Below are positions 10,361-18,377 of a DNA stretch of 64,000 bases, piece after piece (position 1 is the stretch's first letter; every line of letters begins with the position of its first letter). The stretch spans positions 1,922,001 through 1,986,000 of the forward strand of contig NZ_CP150664.1 in assembly GCF_038024035.1 (NCBI RefSeq). The letters run 5' to 3'. This DNA is from Polaribacter pacificus (GTDB lineage Bacteria; Bacteroidota; Bacteroidia; Flavobacteriales; Flavobacteriaceae). A model generated the notes under the pieces. It had not been told where the DNA came from. It saw only the letters and a program-made list of their open reading frames with translations, and did not search any database. Made by a program: the position numbers and the translations under genes.

Positions 10361-10394
10361 TTTGGTGAGAGAAGAGAAAAGAGAAGAGAGAAGT
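10361..10394 (+). repeat. Purine-rich spacer repeat, copy 4 (terminal)
   Basis: After the last permease the same GTGAGAGAAGAGAAAAGAGA tract appears once more, without the CTGACAAAAATAATATGG block. This copy marks the 3' boundary of the repeated array. Confidence 0.65.
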
Positions 10395-10401
10395 TCTCGA
10401 T

Positions 10402-10418
10402 CTGCCTATCGCAGGTAG
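10402..10418. repeat. Small imperfect palindrome CTGCCT-ATCGC-AGGTAG
   Basis: The six-base arms can pair with one G-T mismatch around the loop ATCGC. It resembles, in degenerate form, the CTGCCTGCCGGCAGGCAG palindrome found in the tRNA region at 63396-63415. Relationship between the two is an inference from the shared CTGCCT/AGGCAG core. Confidence 0.4.
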
Positions 10419-10430
10419 GTGTAATATTCC

Positions 10431-10461
10431 AAAAAAAAACCACGCAGGTTGCGTGGTTTTT
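10431..10461. terminator. Bidirectional terminator between permease 4 and bacilliredoxin
   Basis: A perfect 7-bp stem (CCACGCA / TGCGTGG, loop GGT) is flanked by nine A on the left and five T on the right. It can therefore stop transcription of both convergent genes. Confidence 0.85.
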
Positions 10462-10520
10462 AGATCTTATTATTTCTACTTAAAAACACTTTCCAAAGGA
10501 AAAGATTTAGGATAGGAAGT

Positions 10521-10931
10521 TTAACAAAATTCGTCGTAAGCTTGTGCTAAGTTTTGCGCAATCATCTGTGCAGAACGTCCTTCAATATGGTGACGCTCTA
10601 GCATGTGAACCAAGTTCCCATCCTTAAACAAGGCAATGGCTGGTGATGATGGAGGAAAAGGAATCATATGTTCTCTTGCTTTTTGAGTCGATTCTTTTTC
10701 TACACCTGCAAAAACAGTTGTTAAATTTGTAGGTCTTTTGTCTGCGCCTAATGAAGCAATCGCTCCAGGTCTAGCAGTACCTGCTGCACAACCACAAACA
10801 GAATTTACCATAACTAAGGTTGTTCCTTCTTTTGCCAATGCATTGTCTACATCTTCAGCAGTATATAAAGCTTCAAAACCAGCGTTGATCAATTCATCAC
10901 GCATTGGTTTTACTAATTCTTCTGGATACAT
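10521..10931 (-). CDS. BrxA/BrxB family bacilliredoxin (UPF0403)
   Basis: A 136-residue thioredoxin-fold protein of the YphP/YqiW family. In Firmicutes these proteins remove bacillithiol from mixed disulfides or act as weak disulfide isomerases. The diagnostic CGC motif is at residues 46-48 (NSVCGCAAGTARPGA). Length matches the family (~135-145). It is transcribed alone on the minus strand and faces the permease array. A TACCTTTG box on the minus strand (10951-10958) may be its promoter. Whether this organism makes bacillithiol cannot be judged from the window, so the thiol partner is open. Confidence 0.9.
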   Translation of the reverse strand: MYPEELVKPMRDELINAGFEALYTAEDVDNALAKEGTTLVMVNSVCGCAAGTARPGAIASLGADKRPTNLTTVFAGVEKESTQKAREHMIPFPPSSPAIALFKDGNLVHMLERHHIEGRSAQMIAQNLAQAYDEFC

Positions 10932-10950
10932 AATTTAAAATTTTAAGCTA

Positions 10951-10958
10951 CAAAGGTA
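10951..10958 (-). promoter_or_regulatory. Putative -7 box (TACCTTTG) for bacilliredoxin gene
   Basis: It matches the Bacteroidota -7 consensus TAnnTTTG on the minus strand, about 20 bp upstream of the start codon. No clear TTG -33 element is seen at the right distance. Confidence 0.45.
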
Positions 10959-11029
10959 CAGATAAAAATTAGGATTTAAAAGTCTAAGAATCTAACAAAG
11001 CGTTAACTTTTAGATCAGGTTTTTATGCC

Positions 11030-11037
11030 TATATTTG
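11030..11037 (+). promoter_or_regulatory. Putative -7 box (TATATTTG) for the TerB-DnaJ gene
   Basis: It fits TAnnTTTG exactly and lies 19 bp before the ATG of the TerB-DnaJ gene. The -33 element is not obvious. Confidence 0.5.
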
Positions 11038-11056
11038 ACACCTTAAAAAGATAAAA

Positions 11057-11800
11057 ATGGGAAATTTTACCAAATGGTTAGGAGCAGGATTGGGTTTTAC
11101 CTTAGGTGGGCCAATCGGGAGCATCATTGGGTTTGCAGTAGGAAGTTTTGTAGATGGATTTAGCAAAGAAGACATACTTAAAGAAGCACAGTCTGCCAGA
11201 GGTCGTTCTGCAGGAACGCAATCGGGAGATTTTGAAATAAGTTTATTGGTTTTGGCCTCTGTTGTGATAAAGGCTGATGGAAAGGTAGATCAACGAGAAC
11301 TCGATTATGTAAGAACTCAGTTTGTAGGCATGTACGGCAAGGATCGTGCAAACAATGCATTTCGTTTGTTTAAAGGCATCATCAAAGAACAAGTGTCTTC
11401 TTACCAAGTTTGTATGCAAATAAGACAGCATATGCCACATGCTTCTCGATTGCAATTGCTTCACTTTTTGTTTGGGATAGCCAAATCAGATGAGCACGTT
11501 ACAGAAGTTGAGGTTATAGAAATTAAAAAAATAGCAGGGTATTTAAACATCAATCCACATGATTTTGAATCGATCAAGGCCATGTTTTTTGACAGCTCTG
11601 ACAATGCCTATAAGATTTTAGAAATCACCAAAGATGCCACCAATGATGAGCTTAAAAAAGCCTACCGAAAAATGGCTAAAAAATACCATCCAGACAAGCT
11701 GCAAGATTTAGGAGAAGAGCATTTAAAAGGCGCACAGGATAAATTTTTACAGATTCAAAATGCCTACGAAAAATTAAAGAAAGAGCGAGGAATGAATTAG
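11057..11800 (+). CDS. TerB-DnaJ protein (DjlA-like co-chaperone)
   Basis: A 247-residue protein with three parts. A glycine-rich hydrophobic N-terminus (about residues 8-35, glycine-zipper-like) is followed by an all-helical TerB-like domain (about 55-165). A C-terminal J domain (about 180-245) contains the HPD tripeptide ([11 protein letters not shown]), which stimulates Hsp70 ATPase. This order is that of DjlA, a membrane-associated DnaK co-chaperone. The N-terminal segment may anchor it to the inner membrane. It stands alone between two intergenic regions. Family assignment is secure; its client is unknown. Confidence 0.9.
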   Translation: MGNFTKWLGAGLGFTLGGPIGSIIGFAVGSFVDGFSKEDILKEAQSARGRSAGTQSGDFEISLLVLASVVIKADGKVDQRELDYVRTQFVGMYGKDRANNAFRLFKGIIKEQVSSYQVCMQIRQHMPHASRLQLLHFLFGIAKSDEHVTEVEVIEIKKIAGYLNINPHDFESIKAMFFDSSDNAYKILEITKDATNDELKKAYRKMAKKYHPDKLQDLGEEHLKGAQDKFLQIQNAYEKLKKERGMN

Positions 11801-11878
11801 AAAAGCATCGTCTGTATTGCAAGTTCTCAATCGTATACTTTATAGGTTAGAACCGCTGTAAGGCTGCGCCATTCTCCC

Positions 11879-11920
11879 TTGGCAACTTTGTCCTTTTGAA
11901 CCTTTGCAACTTTAGCCCTT
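11879..11920 (+). repeat. Short degenerate repeats of an AACTTTG/AACCTTTG motif
   Basis: Within the 181-bp gap before ileS the words CAACTTTG, GAACCTTTG and CAACTTTAG follow one another at roughly 12-16 bp spacing. This looks like a degraded short tandem repeat. The rest of the gap shows no gene or strong hairpin. Confidence 0.35.
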
Positions 11921-11981
11921 CATTTATCAAAAATTACAAGAAAATATGTAATTTCGCACATTGATTAAAGAGCAGGAAAAA

Positions 11982-14900
11982 ATGAGCACGAAATTTACTG
12001 AGTATAAAGGACTTGACCTACCAAAAGTTGCCGAAGAAATCTTAGATTATTGGAACACAGAAAACATCTTTGAAAAGAGCATTAGCTCTCGAGAAGGAAA
12101 CAAACCGTTTGTGTTTTTTGAAGGGCCTCCATCAGCCAATGGGTTGCCAGGAGTTCATCACGTATTAGCTCGTTCTATTAAAGATATTTTTCCACGCTAT
12201 AAAACCATGAAAGGTTTTCAGGTAAAGCGTAAAGCAGGATGGGATACTCACGGTCTTCCAATTGAGTTGGGTGTAGAAAAAGAATTGGGAATCACCAAAG
12301 AAGATATCGGAACCAAAATATCTGTAGAAGCCTATAATGAAGCTTGTAAAAAAGCGGTGATGCGCTATACGGATATCTGGAATGATATGACCAATAAAAT
12401 TGGATATTGGGTAGATATGGAAGATCCATATATTACTTACAAATCTAAGTATATGGAGAGTGTTTGGTGGTTGTTAAAGCAGATTTACAATAAGAATTTA
12501 TTGTACAAGGGCTATACCATTCAGCCCTATTCTCCAAAAGCAGGAACAGGTTTAAGTTCACATGAGTTAAACCAGCCTGGAACCTATCAAGATGTTACAG
12601 ATACGACTGTTGTCGCGCAATTTAAAACGATAAAAGACAGCCTGCCAGAATTTTTACAAGTTGATGGCGATGTACACTTTTTAGCATGGACAACAACACC
12701 TTGGACCCTGCCCAGCAATACTGCATTAACCGTTGGGCCAAAAATTGACTATGTGCTAGTTGAAACTTTTAATCAGTATACTTTTGAGCCGATAAAAGTG
12801 GTGTTGGCTAAAAGCTTAGTTGCAAAACAATTTGCTGGAAAAAAGTTTAATCAAGTTAAAGATGTAGCCGATTTAAAAAGCTACACAGAAGCAGACAAAC
12901 AAATTCCATATTTGATTTTAAACGAATTTAAAGGGAAAGATTTAGTCGGAATAAAATACGAGCAGTTATTAAAATACGCCTTGCCTTATGAAAATCCAGA
13001 AAATGCTTTTCGAGTAATTTCAGGAGATTTTGTAACCACAGAAGACGGAACCGGTATCGTACATACTGCACCCACATTTGGTGCTGATGATGCCTTGGTT
13101 GCCAAACAAGCGAGTCCAGAAATCCCACCTTTATTGGTTTTAGATGACAACGGAAATCCAGTTCCATTGGTAGATCTACAAGGAAAATTTAGACCAGAGT
13201 TGGGTGAGTTTGCCGGGAAATATGTAAAAAATGAATATTATGCTGATGGTGAAGCACCAGAGAAATCTGTAGATGTAGAATTAGCCATCAAATTAAAAAC
13301 AGAAAATAAAGCCTTTAAGGTTGAGAAGTATGTGCACAGTTATCCAAATTGTTGGAGAACTGATAAGCCAATCTTATACTACCCATTAGATTCTTGGTTT
13401 ATCAAAGTGACCGATGTAAAAGATCGAATGCATGAATTAAATGAAACCATTAATTGGAAACCAGAATCTACAGGGACAGGACGCTTTGGAAATTGGTTAA
13501 AAAATGCCAATGATTGGAATCTTTCACGTTCTCGTTACTGGGGAATCCCATTGCCAATTTGGAGAACCGAAGATGGCAAAGAAGAAATCATGATCGGTTC
13601 TGTAGCAGAATTGAAATCTGAAATGGCAAAAGCCATTAGTGCAGGCCTGTTAAAAGAAGATATTTTTGCTGATTTTGAGGTAGGAAACATGTCTGAAGAA
13701 AACTATGATACCATTGATTTACACAAAAACATTGTAGATCAGATCGTTTTGGTTTCTAAATCAGGTAAACCGATGAAACGCGAAAGTGATTTAATTGATG
13801 TCTGGTTTGATTCTGGGTCGATGCCTTACGCACAATGGCATTATCCATTTGAAAATAAAGAATTAATAGACAATAAAGAATTTTATCCAGCTGATTTTAT
13901 CGCCGAAGGTGTAGATCAGACAAGAGGCTGGTTTTATACATTGCATGCAATCGGAACCATGGTTTTTGATTCTGTAGCCTATAAAAATGTAGTTTCAAAC
14001 GGTTTGGTTTTAGATAAAAATGGTCAAAAAATGTCGAAGCGCTTAGGCAACGCCACAGATCCTTTTGAAACCTTAAAAACCTATGGCGCGGATGCCACAC
14101 GTTGGTATATGATTAGCAATGCCAATCCTTGGGATAATTTAAAGTTTGATGTGGATGGGATTGCAGAGGTCTCTCGAAAATTTTTCGGGACGCTTTACAA
14201 TACTTATTCGTTTTTTACGCTTTATGCCAATATCGATAAGTTCTCTTATAAAGAAGCAGATATTCCATTAGAAGAACGTCCAGAAATTGATCGTTGGATT
14301 TTATCAGAATTGCACTCTTTGATTGCGCGTGTTGATGGATTTTATGGAGACTACGAGCCAACAAAAGCCACGAGAGCTATTTCTGATTTTGTTCAAGAAT
14401 TATTGAGTAACTGGTATGTTCGTTTGTGTAGAAGACGTTTTTGGAAAGGAGAGTATGAGCAAGATAAAATTTCTGCATATCAAACACTCTACACGTGTAT
14501 GTTAACGGTAGCCAAATTATCGGCACCGGTTGCGCCATTCTTTATGGATCGTTTGTATAAAGATTTAACCAGCGTAACGGGCAAAGAAACTTTTGAGAGT
14601 GTGCACTTAGCAGATTTCCCAGTGTATGATGCTGCTTTTGTAGATGCATCTTTAGAGAGAAAAATGGAGAACGCCCAGATTATCTCTTCATTGGTCTTGT
14701 CATTAAGAGCCAAAGAAAAAATCAAAGTTCGTCAGCCATTACAGAAAATAATGATTCCTGTATTGGACGCTCAACAAAAAGAAGAAATTTTAGCCGTTTC
14801 TCAGTTAATTAAACACGAGGTAAACGTTAAAGAAATAGAATTGTTAGATGATGCTTCTGGCATCTTGGTCAAGCAAATTAAACCGAACTTTAAAACTTTA

Positions 14901-15389
14901 GGACCAAAATTTGGAAAAGACATGGGCCTAATTTCTAAAGCAATTCAACAATTTTCGCAGGATGACATCATCAAAATAGAAAAAGATGGAAATTTGATGA
15001 TACAAATTGCCGGAAAAAGTATAAATTTGGAAACCTCAGATGTAGAAATCTCATCAAAAGACATTGAAGGTTGGTTGGTAGCAAATGCTGCTGGATTAAC
15101 AGTCGCTTTGGATGTGCATATTTCTGAAGATTTACGAAAAGAAGGAATTGCTAGAGAATTGGTCAATAGAATTCAAAATTTGCGTAAAGATTCTGGTCTT
15201 GAGGTTACAGACAAAATACAATTGACTGTTTTAAAGTTTGAAAACTTAGAGGCAGCAGTGCTGGAAAATAAAGACTATATCATGAGTGAAACACTTACCA
15301 AAGAACTCAATTTTGTTAGTACTTTAGAGAATGGTACAGATATTGAGTTTGATGATATAAAAAGTAAAATTATAATCCAAAAAATGTAA
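11982..15389 (+). CDS. ileS: Isoleucyl-tRNA synthetase, IleRS2-like, with GxHH signature
   Basis: Charges tRNA-Ile with isoleucine in the cytoplasm. The 1135-residue protein has the class I Rossmann core, a CP1 editing domain in the middle, KMSKR at residues 683-687, and a long C-terminal anticodon-binding region. The size and the editing/C-terminal layout fit the eukaryote-like IleRS2 branch. The HIGH motif is replaced by G57-V58-H59-H60 (ANGLPGVHH), with the first and third positions exchanged. The ATG at 11982 is preferred over an in-frame TTG at 11961 because homologues begin near MSTKF. A TAATTTCG element (11949-11956) resembles the -7 box with one mismatch. The dksA-like gene follows after 3 bp. 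Confidence 0.97.
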   Translation: MSTKFTEYKGLDLPKVAEEILDYWNTENIFEKSISSREGNKPFVFFEGPPSANGLPGVHHVLARSIKDIFPRYKTMKGFQVKRKAGWDTHGLPIELGVEKELGITKEDIGTKISVEAYNEACKKAVMRYTDIWNDMTNKIGYWVDMEDPYITYKSKYMESVWWLLKQIYNKNLLYKGYTIQPYSPKAGTGLSSHELNQPGTYQDVTDTTVVAQFKTIKDSLPEFLQVDGDVHFLAWTTTPWTLPSNTALTVGPKIDYVLVETFNQYTFEPIKVVLAKSLVAKQFAGKKFNQVKDVADLKSYTEADKQIPYLILNEFKGKDLVGIKYEQLLKYALPYENPENAFRVISGDFVTTEDGTGIVHTAPTFGADDALVAKQASPEIPPLLVLDDNGNPVPLVDLQGKFRPELGEFAGKYVKNEYYADGEAPEKSVDVELAIKLKTENKAFKVEKYVHSYPNCWRTDKPILYYPLDSWFIKVTDVKDRMHELNETINWKPESTGTGRFGNWLKNANDWNLSRSRYWGIPLPIWRTEDGKEEIMIGSVAELKSEMAKAISAGLLKEDIFADFEVGNMSEENYDTIDLHKNIVDQIVLVSKSGKPMKRESDLIDVWFDSGSMPYAQWHYPFENKELIDNKEFYPADFIAEGVDQTRGWFYTLHAIGTMVFDSVAYKNVVSNGLVLDKNGQKMSKRLGNATDPFETLKTYGADATRWYMISNANPWDNLKFDVDGIAEVSRKFFGTLYNTYSFFTLYANIDKFSYKEADIPLEERPEIDRWILSELHSLIARVDGFYGDYEPTKATRAISDFVQELLSNWYVRLCRRRFWKGEYEQDKISAYQTLYTCMLTVAKLSAPVAPFFMDRLYKDLTSVTGKETFESVHLADFPVYDAAFVDASLERKMENAQIISSLVLSLRAKEKIKVRQPLQKIMIPVLDAQQKEEILAVSQLIKHEVNVKEIELLDDASGILVKQIKPNFKTLGPKFGKDMGLISKAIQQFSQDDIIKIEKDGNLMIQIAGKSINLETSDVEISSKDIEGWLVANAAGLTVALDVHISEDLRKEGIARELVNRIQNLRKDSGLEVTDKIQLTVLKFENLEAAVLENKDYIMSETLTKELNFVSTLENGTDIEFDDIKSKIIIQKM

Positions 15390-15392
15390 GCA

Positions 15393-15770
15393 ATGACAGA
15401 GAATAAAATTAGATACTCAGATGCAGACTTACAAGAGTTTAAAGAAATCATCTTAAAAAAAATCGCTAGAGCAGAAGAAGATCTAGCGCTCTTGGAAAGT
15501 TCTTATAAAAACGGAGCTAATAATGACACCGATGACACTTCTCCTACCTTTAAGTCGTTTGAAGAAGGTTCAGACACTATGAGCAAAGAAGCCAATGTGC
15601 AATTGGCTATTCGTCAAGAAAAGTTTATCCGTGATTTAAAGAATGCTTTGTTACGTATAGAAAACAAAACTTATGGAGTTTGTAGAGTTACCGGAAACTT
15701 GATCCAAAAAGAACGTTTAAAATTGGTTCCGCATGCTACCTTAAGCATCGAAGCCAAAAGAAAACAATAA
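15393..15770 (+). CDS. TraR/DksA-family regulator lacking the zinc finger cysteines
   Basis: A 125-residue DksA-like protein. Such proteins enter the RNA polymerase secondary channel and alter initiation, often with ppGpp. The coiled coil spans roughly residues 10-85 and carries acidic residues near its tip (NNDTDDTSPT). The globular C-terminus keeps the DksA fold signature (YGVCRVTGNLIQKERLKLVP) but has only one of the four usual zinc-binding cysteines. It is co-transcribed with ileS (3-bp gap), and a strong terminator follows immediately. The loss of the finger appears to be a variant of the family and not a frameshift, because the reading frame is intact to the end. Confidence 0.9.
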   Translation: MTENKIRYSDADLQEFKEIILKKIARAEEDLALLESSYKNGANNDTDDTSPTFKSFEEGSDTMSKEANVQLAIRQEKFIRDLKNALLRIENKTYGVCRVTGNLIQKERLKLVPHATLSIEAKRKQ

Positions 15771-15773
15771 ATA

Positions 15774-15802
15774 AAAAAGCAGCGAGTTTCGCTGCTTTTT
15801 TT
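15774..15802 (+). terminator. Rho-independent terminator of ileS-dksA operon
   Basis: A perfect stem AGCAGCGA / TCGCTGCT with loop GTT is followed by seven T and preceded by A residues. It can work in both directions, serving also the convergent DCC gene. Confidence 0.9.
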
Positions 15803-15813
15803 ATGGGTTATTT

Positions 15814-16260
15814 TTAAGGTAAAAATCGTGCCTTTAGTTGAGGTGTCGGAATATAACAGGCTTCTTTTTTGCCGTACCAAGCATACCTGTTTCTTGCAAT
15901 ATAATCATAGACGATGTTTCTGAGTCCTGCAGGCAAAATTAAAAAAGGCGTCAAAAGATTGGTAGGAAAACCCAGTCTTGAGGCTATTTTAAGTGCTGCT
16001 GTTGATTTGTAAAATATTTTTTTGTCTGAGGTATACAGAATAATAGAGTCCATTTTTGCCACATCTACTTTAAAATGTGCTAAAATGGCTTGTCCAGTTT
16101 CTCCCTGTAATGAGGTAAAGAGAAAGCGTTGCTTTGTGTCCTTGCCAAGCACGTATTGTACAGAGCTGTTACAAAGATTGCAAACTCCATCAAAAAGAAT
16201 TAATTGTGTTCCCTCTGGTAGTATTGGTAGCATTTGCTTATCTGTTAAATGGGACTTCAT
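15814..16260 (-). CDS. DCC family thiol-disulfide oxidoreductase (DUF393)
   Basis: A 148-residue protein with the family's defining motif near its N-terminus (LILFDGVCNLCNSSVQYVL), where CxxC is the presumed redox pair. It also has the usual second half with the YAWYGKKEAC segment. It overlaps the end of the upstream DoxX-like gene by 23 bp, so the two are translationally linked. An internal ATG (residue 10) would remove most of the overlap and is a possible alternative start. DCC proteins are commonly found beside DoxX/HTTM membrane proteins; their substrates are not established. Confidence 0.88.
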   Translation of the reverse strand: MKSHLTDKQMLPILPEGTQLILFDGVCNLCNSSVQYVLGKDTKQRFLFTSLQGETGQAILAHFKVDVAKMDSIILYTSDKKIFYKSTAALKIASRLGFPTNLLTPFLILPAGLRNIVYDYIARNRYAWYGKKEACYIPTPQLKARFLP

Positions 16261-17536
16261 TGATCCAATGAAAACCTCGGTTAGTTAGTAAAAATTTCTC
16301 TCTATAATCTAGGGTTCGTTTCGTTTTAATTGAAATTGTATCTTTATTATAGAGACCGTTGAGGTAAAAATCACCGTCCACCCCTTCATGATAGGTAAAA
16401 GTATATTCTTTTAAATCTGCAGAGGTACTTTTTAGCTGTAAACTTTTCGCAAGACTGTCAATTTTTACAGTAAACCAAAGTTTTTCTCCATTTTTATATT
16501 GGATTAGCGCATATTCTTTATGATCTATGAGCAAGTTTTTCCACCCGTTAATTTCTGTCGGTGAATCTGATATTTCCTTACCTTTTTGAATGCTCACTTC
16601 TTCTATTTCATACAAACCTCTTAAAGGAAGTGCGGCCTTTGCTTGTATAGAGCGTTCTTTAGAGGCCATTGCATTTATGGTTCCATAACCCAATACATAG
16701 CTGAGAAGCAAAATTTTAGCAGCGATTAAGAAAATCTTAAAGCCTTTTTTAAATGGAGGCTGGTAGATGCTGGTTAAAGAAACAGGTTTTCTAAAAAAGA
16801 AAAATTGCCATGCTTTATTAAAATCACGTGCAAACAAAAAGGCAGCCATCAAAAATAAATGGGTGGATAATAACTTTACAGGTACATCGTAAAAATAATT
16901 TACAGCCATTACATTGGCAGTCGTCATAAGTGTAATGATTAGACCAAAAGTGAGTGTTCTTCTAAATAATAACAAAACGGCTGCCACTTCTGCAAGTCCC
17001 ATAAAGAGGTTATAGCCTTTTGAAAATCCTAAAAAAGTCCATGCCAGACCCATTGGAGAGGCTTCTCCAAAAGTTTGCGTTAATCGCGAGAAACTCGGTG
17101 GTGAAAATTGCAATTGAATTACTTTGACCAGTCCGTAATTGATAAGCATTAATCCAACATACAATCGCAATGAAAGGCTCAACCAATAGTACATTTTAAG
17201 GTAATTCTTTGATTTTTTGTCAATCAAACTCCAAATAAGCGTGCTAAAAATTGCTATCAAAGCAATGCTAAATACCAACACATAATCATAGGTAGTATCT
17301 CCACTTCCAGAAGGTCCTGTTGGAATTTTAACCTCAATTCCAAAGAAGGTTTTTCCAATCCCGGGAACAAAATTGTAGAACAGGTTTTTAAAAAAATTAC
17401 CAATAAACCCAAAATATGGATAAGCACCATTGTTTTGTAATAGGATAAACAATGAGAAATAACTAAAGAAAAAACGGAAACTTATTTTTTTTAAAAAAGA
17501 CCAATGGGTGTTTTCTGACGGGCTTATAGTGTTCAT
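16238..17536 (-). CDS. DoxX-like integral membrane protein
   Basis: A 432-residue protein with about seven or eight predicted helices in the first ~290 residues and a soluble C-terminal domain (about 310-432) of beta-rich appearance. The middle part (LMLINYGLVKVIQLQF and GLAEVAAVLLLFRR) resembles DoxX-type membrane proteins of respiratory or sulfur metabolism. It is the first gene of a two-gene minus-strand unit with the DCC oxidoreductase, suggesting that the pair forms a membrane redox system. The pair lies between dksA and lspA, which are otherwise often close to ileS. The exact function is unknown. Confidence 0.75.
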   Translation of the reverse strand: MNTISPSENTHWSFLKKISFRFFFSYFSLFILLQNNGAYPYFGFIGNFFKNLFYNFVPGIGKTFFGIEVKIPTGPSGSGDTTYDYVLVFSIALIAIFSTLIWSLIDKKSKNYLKMYYWLSLSLRLYVGLMLINYGLVKVIQLQFSPPSFSRLTQTFGEASPMGLAWTFLGFSKGYNLFMGLAEVAAVLLLFRRTLTFGLIITLMTTANVMAVNYFYDVPVKLLSTHLFLMAAFLFARDFNKAWQFFFFRKPVSLTSIYQPPFKKGFKIFLIAAKILLLSYVLGYGTINAMASKERSIQAKAALPLRGLYEIEEVSIQKGKEISDSPTEINGWKNLLIDHKEYALIQYKNGEKLWFTVKIDSLAKSLQLKSTSADLKEYTFTYHEGVDGDFYLNGLYNKDTISIKTKRTLDYREKFLLTNRGFHWINEVPFNR

Positions 17537-17716
17537 AGTTAGTGGGTTATTGAGTTTGGTAAAACTAAAGTACTATAGATTTATTAAATAATTGAGAATA
17601 GTAGAGACATTAACTTTATTTTATACTTTGTTGTAAAGTAGTTGTTAATTTTATTGGTTTTAATGCCCAGAAAAAACACTCGCCATAAAAAGAAAGAAGA
17701 ATCTTAATAATATTCT

Positions 17717-17724
17717 TATTTTTG
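17717..17724 (+). promoter_or_regulatory. Putative -7 box (TATTTTTG) for lspA
   Basis: It matches TAnnTTTG and lies 21 bp before the lspA start. The rest of the 209-bp gap between the divergent DoxX and lspA genes shows no other feature I can support. Confidence 0.4.
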
Positions 17725-17745
17725 ACAAAATAATTAAGCAGATAC

Positions 17746-18324
17746 ATGTCAAAAAGAAATATAGCCATCCTCACCATTTTTTTAGCACTACTTATAGATC
17801 AAGCGTCTAAAATTTATGTAAAAACTCATTTTTCTATCGGTGAAGAAGTGACTGTGTTTTCTAATTGGTTTTTACTTCATTTTACAGAAAACAACGGAAT
17901 GGCCTGGGGCTTTGAGTTTGGAGGAAAATCAGGCAAGTTATTTTTGACAATTTTTAGAATATTCGCTGTTTTTGGAATTCTGTACTGGCTGATTAGCAGT
18001 ATCAAAAAAAATACCCATACCGCTGTCATTATCGCTATTGCATTGGTGTTTTCTGGCGCTGTAGGAAACATCATTGATTCTGTATTTTACGGAGTTATTT
18101 TTGACGCGCCAGCTTATGGGGTAGCCACCTTATTTGCAGAGAATCCTTATGGAGAACTTATGCACGGAAGGGTTGTTGATATGTTGTATTTCCCTATCTA
18201 TGAAGGTGAAAACTTTACCTTTTTTAACGCTATTTTTAATGGAGCAGACTCGTTTATTACCATAGGTGTTATTCTGTTGTTTTTATTTAACAAACAAGCG
18301 TTCCCAAAAGAAACTGAAAAATAG
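17746..18324 (+). CDS. lspA: Lipoprotein signal peptidase (signal peptidase II)
   Basis: A 192-residue inner-membrane aspartyl protease that removes the signal peptide from prolipoproteins after lipidation. It has four hydrophobic helices. The catalytic aspartates are in the conserved boxes GNIIDSVFYGV and FNGADSFI. The conserved box LLHFTENNGMAWG is also present. There is an insertion around residues 110-140 (FDAPAYGVATLFAENPYGEL) compared with short proteobacterial LspA, which is usual for Bacteroidota. The gene is followed by uvrC after 53 bp. Confidence 0.96.
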   Translation: MSKRNIAILTIFLALLIDQASKIYVKTHFSIGEEVTVFSNWFLLHFTENNGMAWGFEFGGKSGKLFLTIFRIFAVFGILYWLISSIKKNTHTAVIIAIALVFSGAVGNIIDSVFYGVIFDAPAYGVATLFAENPYGELMHGRVVDMLYFPIYEGENFTFFNAIFNGADSFITIGVILLFLFNKQAFPKETEK

Positions 18325-18377
18325 AAAATCAGCCTTAGGTTTCAAATTTACTGGCAAAAAAATGGTATTTTCGTAAG

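Noticed and set aside
2988..10394. Repeated spacers considered as a CRISPR array
   Set aside because: The repeats are low-complexity purine tracts separated by full-length genes, with no 30-40-bp unique spacers and no cas genes.
11801..11981. T-box or other riboswitch in front of ileS
   Set aside because: The 181-bp leader has no T-box sequence, no specifier-like stem and no terminator hairpin; only short AACTTTG-type repeats are visible.
17663..17707. A 14-residue basic ORF (MPRKNTRHKKKEES) upstream of lspA
   Set aside because: It is short, with no known similarity and no promoter box in front. Chance cannot be excluded, so it is not listed as a gene.
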